The position numbers and the translations under genes are program-made. Below, piece by piece: positions 44,902 through 53,724 of a DNA stretch of 64,000 nt. Source of the DNA: an uncultured Thalassotalea sp. (GTDB taxonomy: Bacteria > Pseudomonadota > Gammaproteobacteria > Enterobacterales > Alteromonadaceae). The DNA is taken from contig CANLNK010000003.1 in NCBI GenBank assembly GCA_947492575.1, positions 62,001 through 126,000 of the forward strand, written 5' to 3'. The notes below the pieces were generated by a model, which made no database searches, was not told the DNA's origin, and saw only the letters and a list, made by a program, of their open reading frames with translations. The stretch's first letter is position 1, and each line of letters opens with the position of its first letter.

Positions 44902-46302
44902 TTAATAGGTAGCGTTGTTTGGTGTACGAGGGAATGGAATCACATCGCGTACGTTTGCAATACCTGTTGCGTAAGCAATTAAACGCTCAAAACCTAAACC
45001 AAAACCAGCATGTGGTACTGTGCCGTAACGACGTAAGTCACGGTACCAACTGTAATCAACTGGATCTAAGTCCATCTCAGCTAGACGCTTATCTAATACG
45101 TCCAAGCGTTCTTCACGCTGAGCGCCACCGATGATCTCACCGATACCTGGTGCTAAGATGTCCATAGCAGCTACTGTTTTACCGTCATCATTTAAGCGCA
45201 TGTAGAAGGCTTTAATGTCTTTCGGGTAGTTTTGAAGAATAATTGGCGCGCCAACGTGTTCTTCAGCTAAGTAGCGCTCGTGCTCAGAGTTTAAGTCGAT
45301 GCCCCAAGACACTGGGTTTTCAAACTTCTTACCGCAGTTCTCAAGAATTTCGATAGCGTCAGTGTAATCCATGCGTACGAAATCGCTGTTGATGAAAGCG
45401 TTTAAACGATCAATAACTGTTTTATCAACACGTTGTTGGAAGAAAACCATATCGTCAGCGCGTTCTTCTAGTAACGCTTTAAGTACGTATTTCAACATCT
45501 CTTCTGCTAAATCTGCTGCATCAGAAAGATCGGCAAAAGCAATTTCTGGTTCTACCATCCAGAACTCTGCTAAATGGCGAGACGTATTTGAATTCTCTGC
45601 ACGGAATGTAGGACCAAATGTGTACACTTTTGATAGGGCACTACAGTACGTTTCTACGTTTAGTTGGCCTGATACGGTTAAAAACGCTTCTTTACCGAAG
45701 AAGTCTTCACTGTAATCAACTTCACCTTTGTCTGTACGAGGTAAGTTTTCCATGTCTAGCGTGCTCACACGGAACATTTCACCAGCACCTTCACAGTCAC
45801 TCGCTGTAATCAACGGCGTAGCAATCCAGAAATAACCCTTCTCGTGGAAGAAGCGGTGAATTGCTTGAGCTAACGTATTGCGAACACGTGTTACGGCACC
45901 ACCTAAGTTTGTGCGAGCACGTAAGTGTGCTTGTTCACGTAAGAATTCGATGCTGTGACGTTTAGCAGCCATTGGGTAAGTGTCAGGGTCTTCAACAAAA
46001 CCTAATACTTCAACGCCCGTAGCTTGAATTTCGAATGCTTGGCCTTGGCCTTGTGACTCTACCAATGTACCAGTAACTTTTACTGAACAGCCCGTTGTAA
46101 GCTTTAAAACGTCTTCTTCGTAATTATTCAGGTCATTAGGTACAACAGCTTGGATGGCGTCAAAACATGAACCATCGTGAATAGCTAAAAATGAGATACC
46201 CGCTTTTGAGTCACGGCGTGTACGAATCCAACCGTGGACGGTGATCTCTTCGTTTACAGGGAATTTGCCTGCAAGTACATCAGTAATAGCGATAACTGAC
46301 AT
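44902..46302 (-). CDS. asnS: Asparaginyl-tRNA synthetase
   Basis: A 466-residue class IIb synthetase, the same length as E. coli AsnS. The N-terminal OB anticodon-binding domain ([24 protein letters not shown]) is followed by the class II core with motif 2 ([21 protein letters not shown]) and motif 3 ([16 protein letters not shown]). [19 protein letters not shown] is the usual linker. A terminator follows. Upstream, about 30-50 nt before the start, is a small perfect palindrome. Confidence 0.97.
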   Translation of the reverse strand: MSVIAITDVLAGKFPVNEEITVHGWIRTRRDSKAGISFLAIHDGSCFDAIQAVVPNDLNNYEEDVLKLTTGCSVKVTGTLVESQGQGQAFEIQATGVEVLGFVEDPDTYPMAAKRHSIEFLREQAHLRARTNLGGAVTRVRNTLAQAIHRFFHEKGYFWIATPLITASDCEGAGEMFRVSTLDMENLPRTDKGEVDYSEDFFGKEAFLTVSGQLNVETYCSALSKVYTFGPTFRAENSNTSRHLAEFWMVEPEIAFADLSDAADLAEEMLKYVLKALLEERADDMVFFQQRVDKTVIDRLNAFINSDFVRMDYTDAIEILENCGKKFENPVSWGIDLNSEHERYLAEEHVGAPIILQNYPKDIKAFYMRLNDDGKTVAAMDILAPGIGEIIGGAQREERLDVLDKRLAEMDLDPVDYSWYRDLRRYGTVPHAGFGLGFERLIAYATGIANVRDVIPFPRTPNNATY

Positions 46303-46335
46303 TGAATGACCTCGTTAAATGTTTAAATGATACCT

Positions 46336-46350
46336 ATACCAAACTGGTAT
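46336..46350. promoter_or_regulatory. 15-nt palindrome upstream of asnS
   Basis: ATACCA-AAC-TGGTAT is a perfect 6-bp inverted repeat in the divergent region between asnS and a small membrane-protein gene. It is followed on the plus strand by TCTTTTT. It may be an operator or a weak hairpin; the size is small enough to occur by chance. Confidence 0.3.
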
Positions 46351-46462
46351 TCTTTTTAGGGCGTATTATGTTAACGTGACAATTGCTTTTAACAAGTAAA
46401 ACTTACTGTTTTAGCGTAATTTATACATTATTTAATCAATTTGTAGTTGAGCAGCTTTATAA

Positions 46463-46834
46463 ATGGATAAATGGCAGGGAAATGAGAGGCGAAAAGGGCA
46501 AGGCTTTTGGGTAGTTGCTTTTCAATGGTTTTCGCTAATCGGCTGGTTGCTATTTACTGCTGCTCTAATTATATCTTTTTATGCAGCCCCAGAAGAAGAG
46601 TACGGTATAACGCGGTACAAAGGCATTTATATCCGAGACTATTGGGTATCGCCGTTAACCGACTATTTATACTGGCTGTTATGGGCAACAGCAGCGTTTA
46701 GTATTCTAACGATTGTCTTGAGTCGGGTTAAATCTCGAAGAAAGACAGATAATAGGTATTACAACATGGTGCTCTTGCTTATTATCTGCCTTGCTTGGAT
46801 CTTCTATATCGCTAAACACGCTTACTGGATTTAG
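46463..46834 (+). CDS. Hypothetical three-helix membrane protein
   Basis: A 123-residue protein with a polar start (MDKWQGNERRKGQGF) and three transmembrane helices: VVAFQWFSLIGWLLFTAALIISF, LTDYLYWLLWATAAFSILTIVLS and MVLLLIICLAWIFYIAKHAYW. A loop with YGITRYKGIYIRDYW lies between helices 1 and 2. I do not recall a named family. It is divergent from asnS and convergent with bioA. Confidence 0.65.
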   Translation: MDKWQGNERRKGQGFWVVAFQWFSLIGWLLFTAALIISFYAAPEEEYGITRYKGIYIRDYWVSPLTDYLYWLLWATAAFSILTIVLSRVKSRRKTDNRYYNMVLLLIICLAWIFYIAKHAYWI

Positions 46835-46896
46835 CAATGATAACCATGCTACTTTTTGCTTAGCACATATACCCCAGCAATAAAGACTCTCTATTT

Positions 46897-46920
46897 TAGC
46901 CGCTTTGTCGGCTTTATTAT
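46897..46920 (+). terminator. Weak terminator-like hairpin at the 3' end of bioA
   Basis: AGCCG and CGGCT pair around a short loop and are followed by TTTATTATT, serving the plus-strand membrane-protein gene. It overlaps the last bases of bioA. Short stem, so only moderately convincing. Confidence 0.45.
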
Positions 46921-48218
46921 TCGTTAAAACAGTCTGGCGTATCTAACGCAATTTCAATCGCCTTAGCGAGCTTTTCTAAATGACTAGCTTCACTAACGAA
47001 AGGTGGCATTAGATAAATTAATTTACCAAATGGCCTGATCCATACACCGTGCTTCACAAATAACGCTTGAATCCTTTCCATATTAACGGCTGATTTTGCC
47101 TCAACGACTCCGATGGCTCCTAAAACACGAATATCTTCTACGCGAATATGTTGCTTTAGAGGTAGAAGTAACTCGTTAAGCGTAGACTCGATGCTTGATA
47201 CTTGCGCTTGCCATTGCCCAGTCTGCAATATAGCCAAGCTTTCGTTTGCTACTGCACAAGCTAACGGATTCCCCATAAAAGTTGGGCCATGCATAAAGCA
47301 GCCAGCCTCACCATTGCTGATAGTTTCTGCGACATGAGCCGTAGTCAATGTAGCCGCTAACGTCATGTATCCGCCTGTTAACGCTTTACCTAAGCAAATA
47401 ATGTCGGGCGATATATCTGCCCATTCAGACGCAAAAAGCTTTCCGGTTCTGCCAAAACCTGTCGCTATTTCATCGCAGATTAGCAGCACATTGTATTGAT
47501 CGCACAGTCGGCGGCAGTGTTTAAGGTATTCAGGGTGATAAATCCTCATACCGCCAGCACCTTGCACGACGGGCTCAATGATAAATGCTGCGATATGTTG
47601 GTGGTTTTCGTCAAAGAGTACTTCAAGCACTGCAATGTCTGACTGATCCCAAGTGTCTCCAAACTTTGTTTTTGGGGCGGGTGCAAACAAATGCTGATTA
47701 ATATTGTTACTAAACAATTGGTGCATGCCGTTAACCGGATCACATACAGACATAGCGGCGAATGTATCCCCGTGATATCCATTTCTAACCGTAAGCAGCT
47801 TATTCTTTTCTGGTTTTCTTGCTGCATGCCAGTACTGGATCGCCATTTTAATAGCAACCTCAACCGCTACGGAGCCACTATCTGCTAAAAATACCTTTTC
47901 TAAATCAGCAGGGGTCATTTCAACAAGCTTTCGACAAAGCGCAATTGCTGGTTCGTGAGTGAGGCCACCGAACATAACGTGTGACATGTCGTCAACTTGA
48001 CTCTTAATCGCTGCGTTCAGGCGAGGGTGGTTGTAGCCGTGAATTACGGCCCACCAAGATGACATACCGTCAACTAGCTTAGTTTCACCTTCTAGTGTTA
48101 AGTAGACACCTTGCGCCGATTTAACTTTGTAACTGGGCAAAGGCTTAGTCATTGAAGTGTAGGGATGCCAGATGTGATGTTTATCAAACGTCAAATCATC
48201 TGTATGTTTATTGGTCAT
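46917..48218 (-). CDS. bioA: Adenosylmethionine-8-amino-7-oxononanoate aminotransferase
   Basis: A 433-residue class III PLP aminotransferase converting KAPA to DAPA with S-adenosylmethionine as amino donor. [10 protein letters not shown] is the BioA-specific start, [16 protein letters not shown] the substrate region, [14 protein letters not shown] the cofactor Asp region and [10 protein letters not shown] the PLP-binding lysine (K278). It is divergent from bioBFCD, the E. coli arrangement, and a probable BirA operator starts at the base before its ATG. Confidence 0.97.
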   Translation of the reverse strand: MTNKHTDDLTFDKHHIWHPYTSMTKPLPSYKVKSAQGVYLTLEGETKLVDGMSSWWAVIHGYNHPRLNAAIKSQVDDMSHVMFGGLTHEPAIALCRKLVEMTPADLEKVFLADSGSVAVEVAIKMAIQYWHAARKPEKNKLLTVRNGYHGDTFAAMSVCDPVNGMHQLFSNNINQHLFAPAPKTKFGDTWDQSDIAVLEVLFDENHQHIAAFIIEPVVQGAGGMRIYHPEYLKHCRRLCDQYNVLLICDEIATGFGRTGKLFASEWADISPDIICLGKALTGGYMTLAATLTTAHVAETISNGEAGCFMHGPTFMGNPLACAVANESLAILQTGQWQAQVSSIESTLNELLLPLKQHIRVEDIRVLGAIGVVEAKSAVNMERIQALFVKHGVWIRPFGKLIYLMPPFVSEASHLEKLAKAIEIALDTPDCFNE

Positions 48219-48251
48219 ATGTTAACTTAGTGTTCTGGTCTGCGTTGACAT
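48219..48251. promoter_or_regulatory. Candidate BirA operator between bioA and bioB
   Basis: ATGTTAAC and GTTGACAT are inverted repeats with one mismatch, separated by 17 nt. Gammaproteobacterial BirA sites are two inverted arms of the TGTAAAC type separated by about 15-18 nt at exactly this place. The left arm abuts the bioA start codon and the right arm contains the -35 box of the putative bioB promoter, so occupancy would block both genes. The arm sequence departs from the E. coli consensus, so this is inference. Confidence 0.6.
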
Positions 48252-48272
48252 CTTTAACGTGGCGGCTAGACT
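48245..48272 (+). promoter_or_regulatory. Putative bioB promoter
   Basis: A perfect TTGACA -35 box is followed after 16 nt by TAGACT, matching four of six positions of the -10 consensus. It lies about 45 nt upstream of the bioB start codon and overlaps the right arm of the candidate BirA site. Confidence 0.5.
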
Positions 48273-48316
48273 ACCCCTAATTTATAAAGCATGCAATGAA
48301 TATAAGAAAAGGCACT

Positions 48317-49384
48317 ATGACAACGATTCAAGGTGATACAAGGCAAGAACAAGTTAGACATAATTGGACGGTTGAGGAAGTTAATGCACTGTTTAACAAG
48401 CCGTTTAATGATTTAATGTTTGAAGCACAAACCGTTCACCGCCAGCACTTTAACGCCAATGAAGTGCAAGTTAGCACGCTATTGTCGATCAAAACAGGCG
48501 CTTGCCCGGAAGACTGTAAATACTGTTCTCAAAGCGCTCGTTACAAAACAGACATAGAAAAAGAACGCTTAATGGAAGTAGAAAAAGTGCTTGAAGCTGC
48601 TAAAAAAGCTAAAGCGCAAGGTTCTACTCGTTTCTGTATGGGTGCAGCTTGGAGAAACCCTAAAGAACGTGACATGCCATATGTAACCGAAATGGTTAAG
48701 GGCGTAAAAGCACTTGGTTTAGAAACTTGCATGACACTAGGTATGCTATCGAAAGACCAGGCACATTCTTTACAAGAAGCAGGGTTAGATTATTACAACC
48801 ATAACTTGGATACTTCGCCAGAGCACTACAACCAAATTATTACAACGCGCTCGTACCAAGACAGACTCGATACCCTTGATAACGTGCGCTCAGCCGGAAT
48901 GAAAGTATGTAGCGGTGGTATTGTAGGCTTAGGTGAAAAAGCTAATGATCGAGCATCGCTACTTGCGCAGCTTGCGAACCTATCCCCACAGCCAGAAAGT
49001 GTACCTATTAACATGCTAGTTAAAATCGAAGGTACGCCTCTCTCTGACGTTGCCGACTTAGACGAATTCGATTTCATCCGCTGTATAGCAGTAGCTCGTA
49101 TCATGATGCCGAAAAGTCATGTGCGTTTATCAGCAGGTCGTGAAGCCATGAACGAACAAATGCAGGCAATGTGTTTCTTAGCTGGTGCTAATTCAATCTT
49201 CTATGGCTGCAAACTGTTAACCGCAGGTAACCCAGAAACTAATGCTGATATCGCGTTGTTTGAAAAGTTGGGTATCAATACTGAAACGATCGATTCTCTA
49301 ACTGATGAAACTGACCCTGCGACACGTTTGCACCATGCAATTAGTGAGAAAGAAAACGAAGATCTATTCTATAACGCTGGCTAG
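48317..49384 (+). CDS. bioB: Biotin synthase
   Basis: A 355-residue radical-SAM enzyme that inserts sulfur into dethiobiotin. The [4Fe-4S] cluster motif CPEDCKYC is preceded by LLSIKTGA, and [22 protein letters not shown] and [17 protein letters not shown] are canonical BioB blocks. I start at the ATG with AAAAGG 5 nt upstream; an in-frame ATG 21 nt earlier is possible. It heads bioBFCD. A perfect palindrome spans its stop codon. Confidence 0.97.
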   Translation: MTTIQGDTRQEQVRHNWTVEEVNALFNKPFNDLMFEAQTVHRQHFNANEVQVSTLLSIKTGACPEDCKYCSQSARYKTDIEKERLMEVEKVLEAAKKAKAQGSTRFCMGAAWRNPKERDMPYVTEMVKGVKALGLETCMTLGMLSKDQAHSLQEAGLDYYNHNLDTSPEHYNQIITTRSYQDRLDTLDNVRSAGMKVCSGGIVGLGEKANDRASLLAQLANLSPQPESVPINMLVKIEGTPLSDVADLDEFDFIRCIAVARIMMPKSHVRLSAGREAMNEQMQAMCFLAGANSIFYGCKLLTAGNPETNADIALFEKLGINTETIDSLTDETDPATRLHHAISEKENEDLFYNAG

Positions 49385-49392
49385 CCAGCGTT
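49373..49392. repeat. 20-nt perfect palindrome across the bioB stop codon
   Basis: AACGCTGGCTAGCCAGCGTT is self-complementary over its whole length and includes the bioB TAG in its centre. It is followed by GTTGCATTTTT, so in RNA it would make a short GC stem then U-rich sequence. It may attenuate or process the transcript between bioB and bioF. Confidence 0.65.
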
Positions 49393-49428
49393 GTTGCATT
49401 TTTAGTTGTACAAAAAGCACAGTTTCCA

Positions 49429-50565
49429 ATGAGTTTTCAATTTATACGAGACGACCTTTCTAATCAGAAAGCTCTGTCTCGTTTTCGAACTGTTACTACT
49501 GCAGCATCGCTTACCAGCGGTACGATTAGCATTGACGGCAAAGAATACATCAATTTTTCATCCAACGACTACTTAGGGCTTAATAATCATCCTGCGATTA
49601 TAAAAGCGCTAAACGAGGGCGCAGAAAAATATGGCGTTTCTGCTAGCGCTTCAAATTTAGTTACTGGAAATAACTATGCACATCAAGCGCTTGAAGAAAC
49701 TGTAGCGGCTTGGTTAAATAAGCAGAGGGTATTACTCTTTACCAGTGGATTTGCGGCAAACCAGGCAGTAATGCAGTCACTTGGCAAAAAAGAATCCGTT
49801 ATTCTAATGGACAAACTTTCCCATGCCTCGATGATAGATGGTGCGCTAGCAAGCGAAGCCACGGTTAAACGCTTTCTTCATAATGATTATCAACAAGCTA
49901 GTGTGCTTGCTAATAAATATACTGATAAAGACTTATTGGTTGCTAGTGAAGCTGTATTCAGTATGGATGGCGATACAAGTGACGCTCGTGAAATAGCGTC
50001 GATAGCAAAGGCCCATCAAGGTCTCAGTTTTCTCGATGAAGCACATAGTATTGGCGTTTTTGGTGATGAAGGCCAAGGTAGTAGTAATCAAGATATTGAT
50101 ATCGTCATGGCAACGCTCGGAAAAGCTATTGCAACCAGTGGCGCATTTGTCGCGTGTAACGAAGAGCTTTATCAGTATTTTGTTAATTTTGCACGTCATT
50201 ACATATACTCTACAGCCATGTCACCAGCCGTAGCGTGGGCGACTAAAAAAAGTATCGAAATAATTCAGCAAGAAAGCTGGCGGCGAGCTAGAATAAAAAG
50301 CTTATCTTCGATGTTTCGAGCATTGTTGGATGATAGTGTTGAGTTACTGCCAACATCATCTGCAATACACGCAATTAATGTTCAACAAGAAGATAAAGCG
50401 TTAGCGATTAGTGAACAATTAAAAGCAAAAGGAATTTGGTTAACCGCAATACGTCCTCCGACGGTAGCTAAGGGAACTTCTAGGTTACGCGTTACTATCT
50501 GTGCTAATCATAATGATAATAATATTAAATACTTAGCTAAGTGTCTAAATGAGGTTTTGGTGTAA
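49429..50565 (+). CDS. bioF: 8-amino-7-oxononanoate synthase
   Basis: A 378-residue PLP enzyme of the alpha-oxoamine synthase family that joins pimeloyl thioester and alanine to form KAPA. FSSNDYLGL, GVSASASNLVTGN (with the family ser/gly pattern), FLDEAHSIGVFG and the PLP lysine K232 in ATLGKAIATSGAF are all present. The bioC ATG follows directly after its stop with no gap, suggesting coupled translation. Confidence 0.96.
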   Translation: MSFQFIRDDLSNQKALSRFRTVTTAASLTSGTISIDGKEYINFSSNDYLGLNNHPAIIKALNEGAEKYGVSASASNLVTGNNYAHQALEETVAAWLNKQRVLLFTSGFAANQAVMQSLGKKESVILMDKLSHASMIDGALASEATVKRFLHNDYQQASVLANKYTDKDLLVASEAVFSMDGDTSDAREIASIAKAHQGLSFLDEAHSIGVFGDEGQGSSNQDIDIVMATLGKAIATSGAFVACNEELYQYFVNFARHYIYSTAMSPAVAWATKKSIEIIQQESWRRARIKSLSSMFRALLDDSVELLPTSSAIHAINVQQEDKALAISEQLKAKGIWLTAIRPPTVAKGTSRLRVTICANHNDNNIKYLAKCLNEVLV

Positions 50566-51360
50566 ATGCCAAATAGATTAAATCGAGTTAAAGTAGCGAA
50601 ATCTTTTGATTCTGCTACCAACTCTTATGATGTTTCCGCGCGATTACAACGTTATACCGGCAAACATTTATTACCATTGTTACCTAATAAACATGACTTA
50701 ACTGTTATCGATTTGGGCTGCGGTACGGGTTTTTTTACTGAACTACTGGCAACCAAATTCGAGAAAGTTATTGGCGTAGACATGTCTAGCCAAATGCTCG
50801 CTTATACCCAAAAAAATAGAAAAGGCATCAGTTCGCTTATTGCAGCTGACGCATACCATTTGCCACTTCAAGACAACAGTATTGACGTTATATATTCAAA
50901 CTTAATGATCCAATGGTGCGAGAATTTGTCTGAAGTAGTGAGAGAGATTCTTCGTGTGTTAAAGCCTGGTGGTCATTTCGTTTTTACCACACTGCTTAAT
51001 GAAACACTTCACGAGTTAAAGTCAGCTTGGGGACAAGTAGACCAAGATAAGCACGTTATTGATTTTAAGAAAGAAGTAGAAATCAATGCAGTGTTTCAAA
51101 ATGTAGACGATATGCCTTGTGAGTTACTCGATTACAACGTTCAAGACGTTATTCTCGAGTATGAAAATGTAATGCATTTAGCGCATGAACTTAAAGGCCT
51201 TGGTGCAAACCATGTACCAACGAAACAAAATAAAGGGCTAGCGGGAAAGGGCAAATGGCAAAAAATGATTAAAGCCTATGAAGACTTTATTGAGCCAACA
51301 GGCGTTTATCCTGCGACATACCGTGTCTATTCTGGGTTAGTGGTAAAGTTAAATGACTAA
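50566..51360 (+). CDS. bioC: Malonyl-ACP O-methyltransferase BioC
   Basis: A 264-residue SAM-dependent methyltransferase that caps malonyl-ACP so that fatty-acid synthesis can build pimeloyl-ACP. Motif I is VIDLGCGTGFFTELLA, followed by VIGVDMSSQML and the DNSIDVIYSNLMIQWCENL motif characteristic of BioC. VAKSFDSATNSYDVSARLQR is the usual N-terminus. bioD overlaps its 3' end by 8 nt. A pimeloyl-ACP esterase (bioH) is not in the window. Confidence 0.95.
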   Translation: MPNRLNRVKVAKSFDSATNSYDVSARLQRYTGKHLLPLLPNKHDLTVIDLGCGTGFFTELLATKFEKVIGVDMSSQMLAYTQKNRKGISSLIAADAYHLPLQDNSIDVIYSNLMIQWCENLSEVVREILRVLKPGGHFVFTTLLNETLHELKSAWGQVDQDKHVIDFKKEVEINAVFQNVDDMPCELLDYNVQDVILEYENVMHLAHELKGLGANHVPTKQNKGLAGKGKWQKMIKAYEDFIEPTGVYPATYRVYSGLVVKLND

Positions 51361-52018
51361 ACGATATTTTGTTACCGCTACAGATACCGATGCGGGAAAA
51401 ACGCTAATCACGAGTGCACTTTGTTTTGAGCTAGCAAAAAAAATGCGAGTTTCTGCGTTCAAACCTATTTCAGCGGGGTGTGATTTAATCGATGGAGAGC
51501 TAGTTAACGAAGATGCAAAATGTTTGTTCGAAACAGCAAATATGGGTCAAACTATCTCTGAAGTTAATCCAATAGCTTACCAAGCGCCAATAGCACCGCA
51601 CATTGCAGCAGCTAATCAAAATGAAGAGATTACACTCGTAGATATAGAAAATCATTACCAAAATCTTACCGATAAAGCGCCAGATATTATATTTACCGAA
51701 GGTGCAGGTGGGTGGCGGTTACCAATAGGTAATGGCAAGTTCTTATCTGACTTTGCGATAAGCACTAATCAACAGATCATACTTGTCGTCAATATGAAGC
51801 TAGGTTGCTTAAACCATGCTTTACTTACCTATGAGGCAATAAAAAGAGACGGTTTAGAATGTGTTGCTTGGGTAGCAAATAGCTATCAAGATATGTTGAA
51901 CATCAAAGAAAACTTTGAGGAATTAAAAGCATTATTACCGATGCCGTGCTTAGGGTTTGTGCCTAAGGTTTCTAGTTATGAACAAGCAGGAGAGTATTTA
52001 AACACTGTTACTCTATAA
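51353..52018 (+). CDS. bioD: ATP-dependent dethiobiotin synthetase
   Basis: A 221-residue P-loop enzyme closing the ureido ring of dethiobiotin. The P-loop is ATDTDAGKTLITSAL (family GTDTxxGKT with Ala for the first Gly), followed by AFKPISAG and the metal-binding EGAGGWRLPIG block. It is the last gene of bioBFCD. Downstream are about 200 gene-free nt that include a CGCTGTTTT/AAAACAGCG inverted repeat with a 19-nt loop. Confidence 0.95.
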   Translation: MTKRYFVTATDTDAGKTLITSALCFELAKKMRVSAFKPISAGCDLIDGELVNEDAKCLFETANMGQTISEVNPIAYQAPIAPHIAAANQNEEITLVDIENHYQNLTDKAPDIIFTEGAGGWRLPIGNGKFLSDFAISTNQQIILVVNMKLGCLNHALLTYEAIKRDGLECVAWVANSYQDMLNIKENFEELKALLPMPCLGFVPKVSSYEQAGEYLNTVTL

Positions 52019-52214
52019 AAAAGGGTAAACACCTCTTAAAAAGTAAATCTCATCGCTGTTTTCTAAATCATTTAAATACAAAACAGCGAAAAGCATTTTC
52101 ACTTTTTCATTTTTGCACTTTTTCCCTAGGAAAACGATTTTCCTTAACAATAAATCAACTCTAAGCTCCTAAAGCGTGTTAATTGCTTTGCTCCACGATT
52201 TTTACATGAGCTCA

Positions 52215-52622
52215 TTAATCGTCCTTTTTAAGTTCTGCATAGCATGCAGTAGCGATAAAACCAGAGCGTGATTTGTAACGTTCTGATTTAGCCACCCGAT
52301 CATCTATTTGCTTAATCAGTAATTCAGGTAATGTCACATTTATTTTCTGACTTTTACCAAGGTAAGGGGTGATATCAATTTCTACAAAAGCCCAGATGTT
52401 TTGAACAGTTTCACCTTTTTCTTTTAAAGAAAAAATACTGCTAGGCTCAGGAATTTTTTCACCATATTCCGCCAAAATCATCAAGTGATCATTTATCGAT
52501 TTTTTGATATCGATTACGCCATTTTCTGCGCTAACAGAACGACAACGACAGCCAGGTAAATCTGGTACTTCAATCTCGACATTTCCTTCTTCAAGCTTCG
52601 TCATTGCGACTGGATATAACAT
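52215..52622 (-). CDS. HicB-like antitoxin-family protein (orphan)
   Basis: A 135-residue protein. Residues 1-60 have the HicB partial RNase-H-like fold pattern: YPVAMTKLEEGNVEIEVPDLPGC (the PDLPGC hallmark) and VIDIKKSINDHLMILAEYGEKIPEPS. The C-terminus (KINVTLPELLIKQIDDRVAKS) is a ribbon-helix-helix DNA-binding domain. HicB normally neutralises the small HicA mRNase and autoregulates. No HicA-like frame was found on either side. Three phased repeats lie 55-155 nt upstream. Orphan antitoxin or stand-alone regulator are both possible. Confidence 0.75.
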   Translation of the reverse strand: MLYPVAMTKLEEGNVEIEVPDLPGCRCRSVSAENGVIDIKKSINDHLMILAEYGEKIPEPSSIFSLKEKGETVQNIWAFVEIDITPYLGKSQKINVTLPELLIKQIDDRVAKSERYKSRSGFIATACYAELKKDD

Positions 52623-52677
52623 CTAATTATCTCAACTTTTTCGTTCATTAAACTGCTTTAAAGCAATACTAGCAAAA

Positions 52678-52776
52678 TAACCCTTATAACTCCAACAGAC
52701 ACATTATAAATAACCCTGATAACTCTTCATGACAGCACCAAAGTAACTCCGATAACCCCACCAAGGTGACTGTGTA
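52678..52776. repeat. Three imperfect direct repeats with exact 33-nt period
   Basis: The motif TAACYC-two bases-ATAACYC begins at 52678, 52711 and 52744, exactly 33 nt apart. Each copy, read on the minus strand, holds two GTTAY half-sites 9 nt apart, giving six half-sites on one helical face pattern (33 nt is about three turns). The remaining 16-17 nt of each unit are not conserved. It lies upstream of the hicB-like gene and about 190 nt from a divergent secreted-protein gene. It looks like an array of regulator binding sites. Confidence 0.6.
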
Positions 52777-52963
52777 AATACTTACTATGTTTATAGCTAC
52801 TATTAATATTGAAGTTAGAAGGATGAGGATCCTTGATAAAGCTTTTGGATCGAAGAGTTAAAAAATAATCAGAATACGTGTTGCATGGTTAAGCCATGCT
52901 CAATTAGACTGAGATCGCCATGTTGGCAAAATAGTTATAAAAACACGGAAAAGGATGAAAGTT

Positions 52964-53548
52964 ATGAAAAGAATTACAGGGAAATTAGGTGTCATTTTAG
53001 GAGGCCTCATTGCCTTAAATGCGCACGCTTTTGATAAGGAAATTAGCGGTACTTATGTCCCAGTAAAAGGCTTGGCAAATACATACGAAATTGCGAATGT
53101 TTTGCAAGGTGAAGTCCCTCAACAACTCGGAAATTTTAAGTTAGTTTTAAAGAGAAAAGACTGGGCTTTGTTAACGGATGAAGAAAAAAAATCTATTAAA
53201 AGAAGAGTGGTTATCAAAGGGGTTGTTAAGGGTGTATTTGATCCTAGTACTGGCACATCAAGCCATGTCTTAGTGGCCAAAGATAGGAGTGGGGTTCTCT
53301 ATACTGAAATGGACTTCTTGATTCCTAACCATGGTGATATTTATTGTTCTAGTGGTCAGCCTATGTCTGGACTTGAGCAAATGAATTTCGTCAGGGGTAC
53401 GGGCATTTATTCTGAATTGCAAAGTGGCACATTATTTCTAGACGGTGTTATCAATAATTGCTCTCAAGCAAACGAGTTTTTACAAAACGACTTCACTGTT
53501 AAGGGCGAGCAAGGTGAATTCGTGTTCGGTTCGTCAGACGTTGAATAA
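52964..53548 (+). CDS. Hypothetical secreted protein
   Basis: A 194-residue protein with a signal peptide (MKRITGKLGVILGGLIALNAHA, cleavage after HA near residue 22). The mature part is beta-rich, with GTYVPVKGLANTYEIANVL, RRVVIKGVVKGVFDP and two cysteines (DIYCSSGQP, INNCSQAN) that could form a disulfide in the periplasm. No family recognised. The ATG with AGGA 8 nt before it is preferred to one 9 nt upstream. It lies just outside the left end of the tRNA-Pro element and is followed by a terminator. Confidence 0.65.
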   Translation: MKRITGKLGVILGGLIALNAHAFDKEISGTYVPVKGLANTYEIANVLQGEVPQQLGNFKLVLKRKDWALLTDEEKKSIKRRVVIKGVVKGVFDPSTGTSSHVLVAKDRSGVLYTEMDFLIPNHGDIYCSSGQPMSGLEQMNFVRGTGIYSELQSGTLFLDGVINNCSQANEFLQNDFTVKGEQGEFVFGSSDVE

Positions 53549-53611
53549 GATAACCGAGAGTGACGTTTTAACATTTTCCTGTTAACGCAGAAAACCCAAA
53601 TTTAGACATTA

Positions 53612-53640
53612 AAAAAGGGAGCATTTGCTCCCTTTATTTA
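53612..53640. terminator. Terminator at the displaced tRNA-Pro 3' end
   Basis: AAAGGGAGC and GCTCCCTTT form a 9-bp stem around ATTT. On the minus strand it is followed by a T-run; the plus side reads TTTATTTA and can serve the secreted-protein gene. It stands where the tRNA-Pro terminator stands at the other end of the element, but with a different stem sequence. Confidence 0.75.
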
Positions 53641-53668
53641 TATTTGGTCGGGATAGCAGGACTTGAAC
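53633..53668. repeat. Left attachment-site repeat (36 nt, partial tRNA-Pro)
   Basis: Thirty-six bases identical to 56464-56499. It contains the last 24 nt of the tRNA-Pro gene (T-arm 3' strand, acceptor strand and CCA) plus 12 nt of downstream flank; beyond it the sequence diverges completely from the tRNA. This is the signature of integration into a tRNA 3' end. Confidence 0.85.
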
Positions 53669-53724
53669 TATATCCTCGACATACTAGTACAGGATACTTG
53701 GCTTCGACCTTTGTAATCTTTAAC

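Noticed and set aside
51353-52018. Broken P-loop in BioD because the first Gly of the motif is Ala
   Set aside because: The remaining DTDAGKT residues are intact, and the first position tolerates substitution, so the enzyme is expected to work.
52053-52089. CGCTGTTTT/AAAACAGCG inverted repeat after bioD as a terminator
   Set aside because: The loop is 19 nt and no T-run follows, so it is not a convincing intrinsic terminator; left as a note in the bioD entry.
52678-52776. CRISPR array
   Set aside because: Only three imperfect copies, conserved part about 16 nt, contiguous period of 33 nt and no cas genes; better explained as regulator binding sites.
53633-53668. A second tRNA-Pro gene
   Set aside because: Only the last 24 nt of the tRNA are present; the D arm, anticodon arm and 5' acceptor strand are missing. 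It is an attachment-site remnant.
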